Shown here piece by piece: positions 56,258 to 64,000 of a stretch of DNA of 64,000 nt (positions are counted from its first letter, which is position 1; every line of letters begins with the position of its first letter). A model generated the notes under the pieces. That model had not been told where the DNA came from and did no database searches. It saw nothing but the letters and a program-made list of their open reading frames with translations. A program made the translations under genes and the position numbers. The DNA lies in contig JACKNY010000001.1 in the NCBI GenBank assembly GCA_024234615.1, forward strand, positions 710,501 through 774,500, given 5' to 3'. The DNA is from Pseudomonadales bacterium. GTDB taxonomy: Bacteria > Pseudomonadota > Gammaproteobacteria > Pseudomonadales > IMCC2047.

Positions 56258-57715
56258 TTATTCTACAATTTTTATCCACCGGCCAGGCTCTGGTTCACCC
56301 CTGGGATAATCTCCGTTTAACAAACGTAACTGCTGCTCGGCATACTTTTCAATTTTACTATTCTGCGCTAAAGAGGCGTAGCTGGTGGCTGCGGTGGCGC
56401 GAATATATTTGATTTTCATGCCAGCCGCGAGTTTGAATTCGTCCGGGTTCATTGGCCGAAAGCTCTTGATGGAGGCGAGGAAGAATGGGTCAAAATTTAA
56501 TTTAGTCTTAGCCATGCGATTAACGCCGCTAAAATAAAATGCTTGGTCCTTATGAAAGATTACTGCAACTCTGACCGGGCCGCGTTTTTCGGTGGCGGCG
56601 ACAGTGCCCGTGTAACCGCGCAGTCCATATTGTTCGAGAACCTCGCCCTCTTTAAGGTTGTCTATTTTTAAGCGAGTTTTGATAAAAGATTCTGGTGTCA
56701 AGGCACCAAGATCTCCTTGCACCTGCATTTGTAGAAAAGCTGTCTGATTGGTCGGGTAAGCGACCAACGAATTAGGTGAATTTTGTAACTTCCAATTACT
56801 TGGAAAGGCGAGAGAAAAGTTCATGGGTTTGTGATAAAAACGACTGCCACGTCTGATTCCCTGGTTGTCGCTTTCACCGAACTCAATACCCTCAATATGT
56901 TCTCTGAAAGTGCCGGTAAAGGTTTGTTTTTGAGTCTCGGCCAACTTGCCAGCTTTGCCGACTACCTCCTGGAGACGAGTGTCGTTACGTGGATGGGATG
57001 CAAAAAGCCCATGATAACTCTGCACTTTGCCACCCTCTTCGCGCACTCTATATTTTGCGAACTGTTCCTGATCCTTGAGAATACTAATCACCTCTACCAT
57101 TGCCTGCGGATCGTATCCGCTTTTGTATAGATACTCTGCGCCAAGACTATCCGCTTCAAGTTCGTGATCGCGACCATAGCCACTGACTAAGGCCGCGCCA
57201 GCAACATTGGAAAGATCACCAATGGCGCTGCTGCCTGTGCCGACAGCTAACACTGTCGATACGATGCTGGCCGCTGTGCCGGCACTATGCTGTCTTACCG
57301 AATGACGTGCGGTGACGTGCCCGATCTCGTGGCCGAGCACTGCGGCTAGTTGCGCTTCTGAGTTTAGGTAGGTTAAGAGGCCACGATTAATATAGATGAA
57401 ACCACCGGGTAGGGCGAAGGCGTTAATGTCTGGGCTGTCGATCACTGTGAAGCTGTAATTAAGTCCGCTACGATGGCTGTTAGCGGCTAATTTCTGACCG
57501 ACTGAATTGACGTAAGCGGTGATTTCAGGATCATTGTAAATCGGCATTTTTTTAAGGAGTTCCTCATGATTTTCCTTGCCGATTTCGATTTCTTTTTTTT
57601 CTGACATGAGGACGGTATTTAAACCGCCGGTCGCGGGGTTGACGGCACAGCCAAACATCGTCATAACAGTCGAAATAAGGCAGGTGAGGGCGAATGCTGT
57701 TCTCAAGTTAGCCAT
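56258..57715 (-). CDS. M48-family metalloprotease lipoprotein (BepA/YfgC-like)
   Basis: ATG 57715 has AAGGAGCACC just upstream and opens a lipoprotein signal (TCLISTVMTMFGCAV); a far longer frame to 57943 lacks such features. The 485-aa product has LAAVLGHEIGHVTARHSV (HExxH, near residue 157), AGAALVSGYGRDHELEADSLGAEYL (third ligand Glu), and a C-terminal region FHKDQAFYFSGV of the YfgC-type. Such proteases degrade or assist assembly of outer-membrane proteins in the periplasm. The family has tetratricopeptide repeats in BepA; none is obvious here. It is followed by the NnrS gene, about 110 bp away. Confidence 0.9.
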   Translation of the reverse strand: MANLRTAFALTCLISTVMTMFGCAVNPATGGLNTVLMSEKKEIEIGKENHEELLKKMPIYNDPEITAYVNSVGQKLAANSHRSGLNYSFTVIDSPDINAFALPGGFIYINRGLLTYLNSEAQLAAVLGHEIGHVTARHSVRQHSAGTAASIVSTVLAVGTGSSAIGDLSNVAGAALVSGYGRDHELEADSLGAEYLYKSGYDPQAMVEVISILKDQEQFAKYRVREEGGKVQSYHGLFASHPRNDTRLQEVVGKAGKLAETQKQTFTGTFREHIEGIEFGESDNQGIRRGSRFYHKPMNFSLAFPSNWKLQNSPNSLVAYPTNQTAFLQMQVQGDLGALTPESFIKTRLKIDNLKEGEVLEQYGLRGYTGTVAATEKRGPVRVAVIFHKDQAFYFSGVNRMAKTKLNFDPFFLASIKSFRPMNPDEFKLAAGMKIKYIRATAATSYASLAQNSKIEKYAEQQLRLLNGDYPRGEPEPGRWIKIVE

Positions 57716-57800
57716 TATCAAGGTGCTCCTTTGCAAGGATGGTTTTTTGATCCTGTGGTAAGCCGTTGGTTCCAATGCAGCGCGCAGAGATATTAAGGAT

Positions 57801-58445
57801 TTAATCAGAGATTGCCTCGTTAATTTTAGTGGTACGTGCGGCACTGAATAGTTCATTAGATCCGGCGCCGCAGGAGATGATAGTACGCATTGCAGAATCC
57901 ACTTTAATATTGGGTAAAAGCTCCACCAGATCAGGCGCGACATGGTAAATCATTCCTGAAGTTGGGTTCGGGCCGGTGGGAATAAAAATAGAAAAGGTTC
58001 CGTCGGTATGCTGGCTGGTAACTAAAGCGGTAACGCTGGTTTCTATCGCTTTGCCAAATAACCTAACACGGGCAACTTGCCCGCTTTTAAAAGGTGAGTC
58101 GTCATTGTCGCCAAAGAATTGATTGATGATTTCTTTGATCATTCGGTAACCGGGGGCGAGTTTCGCAAGATAACTGTCAAAACGGTCATGAGCCCATTTG
58201 CCGACGCCGGTGCTGATAATAGTGCCGAGAACAAAACACAGTAGGATAATTATCAGGACGGCCAGCAAGTCTGCCGCTAAATGAGGCATACCGTAGGATT
58301 TAATCAATAGATCCGATAATGGGGTGAGTAACTCAGTAACCAGATCGAAAATCCATCGGAAAAAAAATACGAGAATGGCGATGGGGAGTATAACAAGCAC
58401 GCCGCCGATTAGTGACCGTTTGATAAATGCCTTTATTTTGGGCAT
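57801..58445 (-). CDS. DUF502 family membrane protein
   Basis: ATG 58445 follows AAGGTG. Two hydrophobic segments appear (RSLIGGVLVILPIAILVFFFRWI and LLAVLIIILLCFVLGTIIST), after which the soluble part has the DUF502 pattern: GYRMIKEIINQF, VARVRLFGKAIETSVTALVT, FSIFIPTGPNPTSGMIYHV and a MRTIISCGAGS motif. Total 214 aa. The family is widespread, implicated loosely in envelope processes, and without known activity. The PilZ gene lies about 93 bp upstream, likely in the same transcript. A longer in-frame start at 58553 is less likely. Confidence 0.92.
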   Translation of the reverse strand: MPKIKAFIKRSLIGGVLVILPIAILVFFFRWIFDLVTELLTPLSDLLIKSYGMPHLAADLLAVLIIILLCFVLGTIISTGVGKWAHDRFDSYLAKLAPGYRMIKEIINQFFGDNDDSPFKSGQVARVRLFGKAIETSVTALVTSQHTDGTFSIFIPTGPNPTSGMIYHVAPDLVELLPNIKVDSAMRTIISCGAGSNELFSAARTTKINEAISD

Positions 58446-58537
58446 GAGTTTCACCTTGTAGCAAGAAAAAAGGGTGGGATGATATTGCTGTTTGCAACAG
58501 TTAGTTAGCTGTTTTTCACAGCCTAATCTAAACCTAT

Positions 58538-58948
58538 CTATTTTTCGCTGCAAGTCATGGGATTGATTGTAGGCGCCAACTTATGGTTGATGTAGCGATT
58601 CACCGCCATCTTACTTCGCTGTGTGATTTTGAGAAATTTAAAACCGATATAGTATTTGTTCTGGGATTGCCGGCGCACATAGATCGCACGACAATGGGCG
58701 TTAACTGTGACCTGTGCTACGGCTTTGCCCGGCAAGCTAAACTTCAAATCCACTTCAACGGGTTCATGTATATGCAGGCCTTTGCTGTTAACAAGGATTT
58801 TCTGAAAGTCATCTCGGCTAGCTTCCAGCATGAGGCCAGTAATGGAAATATTGTCCATCCAAATTTCCAATTGAGGGCCACCGCTTATCTTGAGCTGGGT
58901 GGGAATCCGTGCTTTAACGCGGGGATCTATTCTGCTATCACTTGGCAC
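58538..58948 (-). CDS. PilZ domain c-di-GMP-binding protein
   Basis: A 136-aa single-domain protein. The c-di-GMP motifs are RVKARIPTQL near residue 10 (RxxxR) and DNISITGLMLE near 33 (D/NxSxxG). The barrel closes with KYYIGFKFLKI. PilZ proteins act as c-di-GMP receptors, altering motility, adhesion or enzyme activity. In this window the EAL-containing protein at 51222 could control its ligand level. The DUF502 gene lies downstream in the same direction. Target is unknown. Confidence 0.92.
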   Translation of the reverse strand: MPSDSRIDPRVKARIPTQLKISGGPQLEIWMDNISITGLMLEASRDDFQKILVNSKGLHIHEPVEVDLKFSLPGKAVAQVTVNAHCRAIYVRRQSQNKYYIGFKFLKITQRSKMAVNRYINHKLAPTINPMTCSEK

Positions 58949-59040
58949 TAAGGTTTCTCGTCAGGTGCTATCCGATATAAATACCTGAAAAGTATAGCAC
59001 TGGATATAAATTCTGCTTTACGAGTGGCAGAGACGATGAG

Positions 59041-59718
59041 TTAACCCTTGCTATCGCATTGCTCCGGTGCCGACACAAATGGGCATTCTGAGCCATTCTT
59101 TGGGTGAAACAGGACATTCATTGAAAAATCTCTGATGGGTACGTCGGCAACCTTAGAGTAACCAAGAGACTCAAAAAAAGCTTTTGATTGAGTGTCGCTG
59201 GTGTCGATGCTAAGACCTTGGAAAAGATTATCCTGCTCACATTCCCGGTGTACGGCTTCCACCAGCGCGTGGCCATAACCTCGATGTTGATGGTTAGGGT
59301 GTAAGGCAATGAGTGATATCCAATAATGGTCTATCTGTTCTAATGCGTGATGAAGCCTTTCGTAGTAGTCGCGCAGTTGTTCCGTATAATAAATGCCAGC
59401 AATGGAATACATGCGCAGGCGCCAGCGCCAATTTGAGGTAAAATTTCTAGGGTCATCGGCGCGGCTTACCATGACGGCGCCAACTAACTGATCTTTGATA
59501 GCAATGGCCAGTGATAGATTTGAGCCACTGTAATGCGCCATGAGTTGCTCGCGGATAAAGCCTCTGAGTCGCTGCTCGTAACCGCGTCGCTTGGCGTTGA
59601 GCATATAGCGTAAAAAAATATTTTCGCGATAGGCGTGAAAAAATATTGATTGGGCCTGTGTTGTATTTGATTTTCCAATTCTCACGACACGTACAGCTGG
59701 TAAATCATCAAGCGGCAT
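59041..59718 (-). CDS. GNAT family N-acetyltransferase
   Basis: A 225-aa acetyltransferase. The acyl-CoA loop lies in ALHPNHQHRGYGHALVEAV (the Q/RxxGxG/A pattern: QHRGYG), preceded by strand DHYWISLI. SIDTSDTQSKAFFESLGYSKV is the usual C-terminal motif. ATG 59718 is preferred, since GGGGGA sits 6 bp before it; ATG 59724 immediately follows that Shine-Dalgarno, and TTG 59769 would begin within a palindrome. The substrate is not predictable. A 28-bp palindrome (59763-59790) lies about 45 bp upstream. Confidence 0.88.
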   Translation of the reverse strand: MPLDDLPAVRVVRIGKSNTTQAQSIFFHAYRENIFLRYMLNAKRRGYEQRLRGFIREQLMAHYSGSNLSLAIAIKDQLVGAVMVSRADDPRNFTSNWRWRLRMYSIAGIYYTEQLRDYYERLHHALEQIDHYWISLIALHPNHQHRGYGHALVEAVHRECEQDNLFQGLSIDTSDTQSKAFFESLGYSKVADVPIRDFSMNVLFHPKNGSECPFVSAPEQCDSKG

Positions 59719-59762
59719 AAGCATTCCCCCGATTTTTGTATGACAGGCATTAAACCTGAAGA

Positions 59763-59790
59763 CATTCAATTGATCAATATCAATTGAATG
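59763..59790. promoter_or_regulatory. 28-bp palindrome with a perfect FNR/ANR-type core
   Basis: CATTCAATTGAT and ATCAATTGAATG are perfect 12-bp arms around CAAT. The core TTGAT-CAAT-ATCAA (59770-59783) matches the FNR/ANR/CooA consensus fully. The palindrome sits between divergent genes, 45 bp from the GNAT start and 120 bp from the plus-strand gene. Confidence 0.75.
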
Positions 59791-59817
59791 TCACGGTTGA
59801 ATTTCAAGGTTCGAAGG

Positions 59818-59846
59818 TTGACTATTGAAAGGGGTTGGCATATAGA
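59818..59846 (+). promoter_or_regulatory. Sigma-70-type promoter of the 59910 gene
   Basis: TTGACT (59818-59823) and TATAGA (59841-59846) are separated by exactly 17 bp. The ATG at 59910 lies about 57 bp beyond the expected transcription start, with AAGGA just before it. Confidence 0.7.
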
Positions 59847-59909
59847 AAGAAAGTAAGTTGCTAGGCTCATAAAGAGTAATTGACCACCATAGTGCACGGA
59901 AGGAAAAAA

Positions 59910-60674
59910 ATGATGAAAAAAATAATTTTAGTAATTCTTGTTATTGTTGCATTGATTGCCATCGCTGCCGGTATAGTCGCGTCACAGTCGGGCACAATTA
60001 TTCGACATGCAGTGGAGGAGTTTGGACCGGAAATCACCGGAACCAAAGTGGTATTAAGCGACGTTAATGTATCGATCCTTTCGGGATCGGCGAGTATTAA
60101 GAACTTAGTGATTGGTAATCCGCAAGGATTTAAGTCTGAAAGTGCTGTTAAAGTTGGTGAGGTGGCGATCCTGTTGGATGTTAAAAGCCTTTTTTCCGAT
60201 AAAATTTCGATTCGCAAAATATTGGTTGAAGGCGCTGAACTAACCTATGAGTTAGGAAAAAACGGATCAAACATTAGCGCACTGCAGCGCAATATTGAAG
60301 AGCGTACGGCGGCATTAGCGGGGAGCAGCAGTAGTTCTTTCGAAACTGAGGATACTTCAAATACTAAACTGATGATTGATGATGTTTTTATCAATGGCAC
60401 CAAAGTTAATCTGGTCGCCAGTTTGTTGGGTGGAAAGGGGACAAGCGCGAGCATACCAAATATTCATTTAGAAGATATTGGTAAAGACGGCGATGGTGCC
60501 TCTCCGGCAGATGCGGCGAAAAAAGTATTTGGTGCGATTACCAAAAATGTGGCTGGTGCGGTAAGTAAAATAGTTCCTACTGATCAAATTAAAGAAACAG
60601 TCGATAAAGCGGTTGAAGAGAAAATTAAGGGAGCTGGCGACAAGCTAAGGGGATTGTTTGATAAAAAGAAATAA
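59910..60674 (+). CDS. Membrane-anchored AsmA/DUF748-like hypothetical protein
   Basis: The first 25 residues form a signal-anchor helix (IILVILVIVALIAIAAGIVA). The rest (254 aa in total) has a beta-rich region with VVLSDVNVSILSGSASIKNLVIGNP and a SIRKILVEGAELTYELG stretch, similar to the repeated strands of AsmA/DUF748-type periplasmic proteins. A Gly/Ser linker and a charged amphipathic C-terminal tail (ETVDKAVEEKIKGAGDKLRGL) follow. ATG 59910 (with AAGGA) is used rather than TTG 59880. Membership in the DUF748 group is probable; full AsmA proteins are longer and thought to move lipids. The gene is convergent with the ATP-grasp gene. Confidence 0.82.
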   Translation: MMKKIILVILVIVALIAIAAGIVASQSGTIIRHAVEEFGPEITGTKVVLSDVNVSILSGSASIKNLVIGNPQGFKSESAVKVGEVAILLDVKSLFSDKISIRKILVEGAELTYELGKNGSNISALQRNIEERTAALAGSSSSSFETEDTSNTKLMIDDVFINGTKVNLVASLLGGKGTSASIPNIHLEDIGKDGDGASPADAAKKVFGAITKNVAGAVSKIVPTDQIKETVDKAVEEKIKGAGDKLRGLFDKKK

Positions 60675-60683
60675 GGCGAGACA

Positions 60684-60729
60684 AAGAAATCTTCTGAGGG
60701 ACAAAATTAGCCAGCTCAGAAGATTTCTT
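60684..60729. terminator. Inverted repeat between convergent genes, likely terminator
   Basis: AAGAAATCTTCTGAG (60684-60698) and CTCAGAAGATTTCTT (60715-60729) are perfect 15-bp arms with a 16-nt loop. The right arm spans the ATP-grasp stop codon. A T-rich tail (about 60733-60740) follows on the plus strand. Confidence 0.75.
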
Positions 60730-61654
60730 GACTTATTTTTGATCTTTCCTCGGGGCTCTGGCTGGGATTAGCGATGGTATTAATTTTTTTTAGTCGATTG
60801 CCAAGTCCCGTGCCGTTAGCAACTTGGATAGATAAACCGGGGCGCGCATTAAGTTCAATAATTAAAGGGCCAAGATTTTTATCCAGGACAATATCAGCCC
60901 CTAGATAGCCAAGGCTAGTATGCTCATAACAGGATGCGGCTAAGGGCAGAATATTATTCCAATGCGGAATTGTTAACTCGGTAAAGGCATAGCCTGTGTC
61001 AGGATGTTTAGAGACAGGGCGATTGAATTGCACGGCGCGTAACGCTGTACCGGTGGCGAGATCAATGCCCACACCGACAGCGCCTTGGTGCAGGTTGGCT
61101 TTACCGTCGGACACATGCGTTGCCAGTCTGAGCATGGCCATCACTGGATAACCCCGAAATAAAATTACTCTCAGGTCTGGGATACCTTCATAGCTATAGT
61201 TCGTGAAGACCGGGTCCAGCTGCACCATTGCTTCGATCATAGCCACATCAGGGGTACCACCCAGGCTGTATAGGCCGCTCAAAATATTGGAAACGTGTAA
61301 CTCAATTTGAGCATTGGTTAGAGCTTCTTCGCTGGGCTTGAAATAAAGGTCGTGGCGTTGTTCGTTGATGACCAAGATACCTTTTCCGCCACTACCCTTG
61401 GCGGGCTTGATGACAAATTGGGCATGCGGAGCCAGCATTGAGCGAAGTTTTTTTATGTCGTGCTGTTCACTTACGGTGCCTAGCAGCTCTGGTACAGCAA
61501 TGCCTGCTTTTTGAGCCAGGAGTTTAAATTTCAGCTTATTGTCAACCAGAGGATATAGGTGTCGTGGGTTATGGCGCGCAATATAACTAAAGTTGCGGCC
61601 ATTCATGCCCAGTATTCCCATCTCTCGAAGTTTTCTAGGGTTAGCGAGAAACAT
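60716..61654 (-). CDS. Alpha-L-glutamate ligase-like protein, RimK-type ATP-grasp
   Basis: A 312-aa ATP-grasp enzyme. The N-terminal LREMGILGMNGRNFSYI precedes VIKPAKGSGGKGILVI near residue 100 (ATP-grasp Lys and Gly loop), and PDLRVILFRGYPVMAMLRLA follows. The Mg2+ site is LGADIVLDKNLGPLIIELNARPGL. It would attach amino acids, often glutamate, to a carboxyl group on a protein or metabolite. The start overlaps the 7TM gene's stop by 14 bp, so the three-gene set (retropepsin-like, 7TM, ligase) is one operon. Comparative-genomics work on amidoligases has noted such triads; the substrate remains unknown. Confidence 0.9.
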   Translation of the reverse strand: MFLANPRKLREMGILGMNGRNFSYIARHNPRHLYPLVDNKLKFKLLAQKAGIAVPELLGTVSEQHDIKKLRSMLAPHAQFVIKPAKGSGGKGILVINEQRHDLYFKPSEEALTNAQIELHVSNILSGLYSLGGTPDVAMIEAMVQLDPVFTNYSYEGIPDLRVILFRGYPVMAMLRLATHVSDGKANLHQGAVGVGIDLATGTALRAVQFNRPVSKHPDTGYAFTELTIPHWNNILPLAASCYEHTSLGYLGADIVLDKNLGPLIIELNARPGLSIQVANGTGLGNRLKKINTIANPSQSPEERSKISQEIF

Positions 61655-63182
61655 CTTGATTCATCAAGGTTCGAAAGCGTCTCAGTTCGGATAATCGATA
61701 CCCGGTATATTGTCCTAACACCATGATTAAGCCCAGGTTAACAAGTAGCATTTCTGGGAAATTGAAGGTGAAATACTCCACCACAGGGTTGGTCATGCAA
61801 AGGTATGCGAGCACCGCCACAATCAGGCTGCCGCTACCTTGAATGAGAACCTCATGAGGTCCGTCCTCTTCCCATAAAATGGACATCCGTTCAATGGTCC
61901 AAGCGAGAATGATCATTGGGAAGAAAGTAACGGTCAGTGCCTGACTTAGCCCCAGTTTTTGGCTGATAATGCTAATTGCCGCCATCAGTGCAGCCACCAC
62001 GATAATTACGGATGATATTCTTGCCACTAACAGTAAATTTAAGTGTGACAGATAGGAACGGATGATTAGCCCGGTTCCGACCACGAGCAAGAAGATTATT
62101 ACGCCAGTAATGAGTGTCGTTTGAATAAATGCCAGGGCGATAAGAATTGGCATAAAGGTACCGGAGGTGCGTATGCCTACGAGAATGCGCATGATGACCA
62201 CAATTAATGCGCCAATAGGAATGAGCAATATGTATTTAAAGGCGTTTTGTTCCTCAATTGGTAGAGAGTAGATGGAAAAATCAATCAGCGGAGCCTTGGT
62301 GTCCTCACCATAACGCAGGGCAAGATCGCGCGATGCCCGTGCATTTTTTATCATAGAAAAATGTACAACCGACTGGCTGCCGCCGGTGACATCTAATAGA
62401 GATTGACCTCCGCGCTGCCAGATCACAAAATTTTTCGGTATACCTTGTACGCCAGTGACGGGATTGAATAATAACCATTGATCGCCCTCATGCACTTCAA
62501 TAAAACTCACCAAGGATTGTCTGCGGCGACCACTTTCTAAATAAAGCCCACGTACAATGCGAGCGGGTATCTTTGCTAACGACAGCAAATCAATGGACAG
62601 TTGAGCTTTGAAGTGTTCGCTGTAGTTTTCGCCCAATAGTAGCTGAACACTTTGTTCAAGATTCGGAGAGTTAAGTGATTTTATCAGTTCAGCCGCAAAG
62701 GTCTCCGCATTAACAGAGCGTTTTTGTACATCGGCAATAAGGTTCAGTGCTGCTGTTTTATAAGGCTCTTCGAGCTCAACCGGAATTAAGGGCGTAGCCG
62801 GATCGAAGGATTTTTTTAAGTTGGTTCCCGTTTTTCCATAAACATCCAAACGGTAAAAAAGTGTCTGCTTGCCAGATGCTGCACGCGATGTCCACTTTGC
62901 GCGTCTTTCACCGTTAATTTGTTCCTGCGAAAATCCATACCCGGCAGAGGCGAAGTTTTCTTTTAGATTAATGAAATGCGGTGGTTTATCCGGCAAGGCG
63001 AACGATATCAACACCGGATCCCCATAGGCAAGGAATTCCACCTTAGCCTCAATGGTCCAGACTTGTTGTTTTTCGCCAGGCCAGAGCGGAAAACCTAAAG
63101 AATAGTGCTTATAGAGTATGAGACCTATACCCGAGCTGACCAGAATTACCACTAGAATAGCGAGCTTAGCCCTAGGCGTCAT
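61641..63182 (-). CDS. Inactive transglutaminase-like protein with seven transmembrane helices
   Basis: A 513-aa protein. One N-terminal helix (LAILVVILVSSGIGLILY) is followed by a periplasmic region including a transglutaminase-like fold (about 180-280: LSIDLLSLAKIPARIVRGLYL, HEGDQWLLFNPVTGVQG). I see no Cys at the usual nucleophile position, hence the inactive label. Six or seven helices follow to the C-terminus (ILLIPIGALIVVIMRILVG and others). Known as UUP1/7TM-type proteins. It overlaps the retropepsin-like gene by 4 bp (ATGA). It may sense or present a periplasmic peptide to the cytoplasmic ligase, which is inference. Confidence 0.9.
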   Translation of the reverse strand: MTPRAKLAILVVILVSSGIGLILYKHYSLGFPLWPGEKQQVWTIEAKVEFLAYGDPVLISFALPDKPPHFINLKENFASAGYGFSQEQINGERRAKWTSRAASGKQTLFYRLDVYGKTGTNLKKSFDPATPLIPVELEEPYKTAALNLIADVQKRSVNAETFAAELIKSLNSPNLEQSVQLLLGENYSEHFKAQLSIDLLSLAKIPARIVRGLYLESGRRRQSLVSFIEVHEGDQWLLFNPVTGVQGIPKNFVIWQRGGQSLLDVTGGSQSVVHFSMIKNARASRDLALRYGEDTKAPLIDFSIYSLPIEEQNAFKYILLIPIGALIVVIMRILVGIRTSGTFMPILIALAFIQTTLITGVIIFLLVVGTGLIIRSYLSHLNLLLVARISSVIIVVAALMAAISIISQKLGLSQALTVTFFPMIILAWTIERMSILWEEDGPHEVLIQGSGSLIVAVLAYLCMTNPVVEYFTFNFPEMLLVNLGLIMVLGQYTGYRLSELRRFRTLMNQDVSR

Positions 63183-63994
63183 TGATTAATTTCCGGATTA
63201 GTGAGGAATTGTTTGCTAACATCCACGATAGCGAAATCGCTAAGAAAATTGCGACCGATGACGACGGAATATTCGGGATTAACGTGATCAACCAGTGAAA
63301 AGTCAATACGTTGATCAATTCCGCCCATAACGACGCGCATTCTCACCAGCGGCCTTTTTGGGGACTCATCATTCGGCTCTTTAATGCGCTTGTGTTTCCT
63401 TATGCGTCGCACCAGCTCAACGGGTTCGCTAGTACGAGGGTGTGAAACATGAAACCTAACGTAAGGCTTACCATCACGTTCAAACTTAGTTATATCGAGG
63501 GTATTGATCGATGAAGATTCAGCGCCGGTATCCACCCTGGCGGTAAAGGTAAGGCCTGGCGGTTCCAAGTAAACCTTCTCAAGTTGTCCGATAACCGTGT
63601 GGGATATTTGATTGTATTCAGGGGCTAAGGATTTCTTCGGTGCAGGAAGCCTTGCTTGTTTGGTATTTTTTAGGGGGGCGACGGGCTTTGAATTGGTGTG
63701 AGGGTGCAAGGGTGTTTTCAGTATTTCCAATTTTCGCTGGCTCTGTTCTAACTGCTCTCGTTCTATCGCTATTTGCTCATTCTCTTCATCAAGCTGAGCG
63801 AGCTTAAGATCCAGCTCTCTGCGCTCTTCAGCCAATGCCGCTTTTAATTGTTCGAGTGCTTGCTGTTCTTGCTGGAGCTGGTTGCGCTGAGCTTCCTGAT
63901 CAATTCGATATTGTGAGGCGCAACCACTGAAGAGTAGCGACAAACCGATTAGGTAAGCGGTTTTTGTGAAAGAATAAAAATATAATTTCGACAT
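63179..63994 (-). CDS. Retropepsin-like (ATP-dependent zinc protease family) lipoprotein with coiled coil
   Basis: A lipobox (IGLSLLFSGCAS) leads into a long coiled coil (residues about 28-95, RNQLQQEQQALEQLKAALAE and similar). The C-terminal half is the PF05618-type domain: TARVDTGAESSSINTLDITK with the aspartyl DTGA loop, then RMRVVMGGIDQRIDFSLV and VVIGRNFLSDFAIVDV. Family members in E. coli-type genomes are annotated as zinc proteases, but the DTGA motif and fold suggest a retropepsin-like enzyme. Lipidation and the coiled coil would place it at the envelope. It is first in the operon with the 7TM and ATP-grasp genes; any promoter would lie at or beyond the right edge. Confidence 0.9.
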   Translation of the reverse strand: MSKLYFYSFTKTAYLIGLSLLFSGCASQYRIDQEAQRNQLQQEQQALEQLKAALAEERRELDLKLAQLDEENEQIAIEREQLEQSQRKLEILKTPLHPHTNSKPVAPLKNTKQARLPAPKKSLAPEYNQISHTVIGQLEKVYLEPPGLTFTARVDTGAESSSINTLDITKFERDGKPYVRFHVSHPRTSEPVELVRRIRKHKRIKEPNDESPKRPLVRMRVVMGGIDQRIDFSLVDHVNPEYSVVIGRNFLSDFAIVDVSKQFLTNPEINQ

Positions 63995-64000
63995 AGCTTA

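Noticed and set aside
57716..57943. N-terminal extension of the M48 protease
   Set aside because: No lipobox or RBS in the extension, while ATG 57715 has both a strong RBS and a lipoprotein signal.
1..64000. tRNA, rRNA, CRISPR, transposase or prophage genes
   Set aside because: None was found by reading the intergenic regions. Cove-type tRNA scanning was not possible here, so a missed RNA gene cannot be fully excluded.

Overview
The window reads as a chromosomal segment of a Gram-negative, probably marine or aquatic gammaproteobacterium. Supporting this are TonB-dependent receptors, many lipoprotein signal peptides, an LpxA-type acyltransferase, a RegB/RegA-like redox pair, a PEP-CTERM protein and FNR/ANR-like sites. 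A Cellvibrionales-like affiliation is only my inference. No rRNA, tRNA, phage, transposase or CRISPR array was seen. Gene density is high on both strands, and base composition looks even by eye.

Layout. 1-3377: end of an ABC exporter operon, a YgjP-like metallohydrolase, a DUF4124/gluzincin protein and a dispersed-type inverted repeat. 3383-7854: a seven-gene minus-strand cluster encoding an HD protein, two monoheme c-type proteins, a CxxC protein, a hemerythrin, a YbgA-like DUF523/DUF1722 protein and a conserved hypothetical. 8144-10268: DUF2235 hydrolase, VOC protein, azoreductase. 10373-15622: acyl-CoA ligase, frameshifted TonB receptor and divergent AraC regulator. 15740-20668: orphan sensor kinase, PEP-CTERM metalloprotease, secreted hypothetical. 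20676-26306: envelope operon with YceI proteins and lipoproteins, a TPR lipoprotein and a hydrolase. 26308-29534: AcuI-like reductase, a 55-aa rubredoxin, isochorismatase-like protein, stand-alone LpxA homologue and HAD phosphatase.

29559-37133 is the most coherent accessory module. It holds a TetR regulator, a divergent sodium:solute symporter, a TonB receptor, an acyl-CoA ligase and an alpha/beta hydrolase. The three control regions share a palindrome, TTCAAC-N4-GTTGAA (four copies). One copy exactly fills the spacer between the -35 and -10 of the receptor promoter. I read this as a small TetR regulon for outer-membrane uptake, inner-membrane import and CoA activation of an unidentified acid or ester.

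37201-50826: O-methyltransferase, RND efflux pair, GlsB-like protein, CysH, BioA, RegB/RegA-like pair, HisC, and a translationally coupled desuccinylase-like/GCS2-like pair. 50958-64000: a 37-aa Cys/Gly-rich microprotein, a c-di-GMP protein with a degenerate receiver, NnrS, an M48 protease lipoprotein, DUF502 and PilZ proteins, a GNAT, a membrane-anchored hypothetical, and an operon of ATP-grasp ligase, transglutaminase-like 7TM protein and retropepsin-like protein. Redox and low-oxygen themes recur through the window (hemerythrin, c-type hemes, RegBA, NnrS, FNR-like boxes).

Both TonB receptor genes carry a frame disruption that one missing base would explain. This could be sequence error or genuine decay and should be resolved first.
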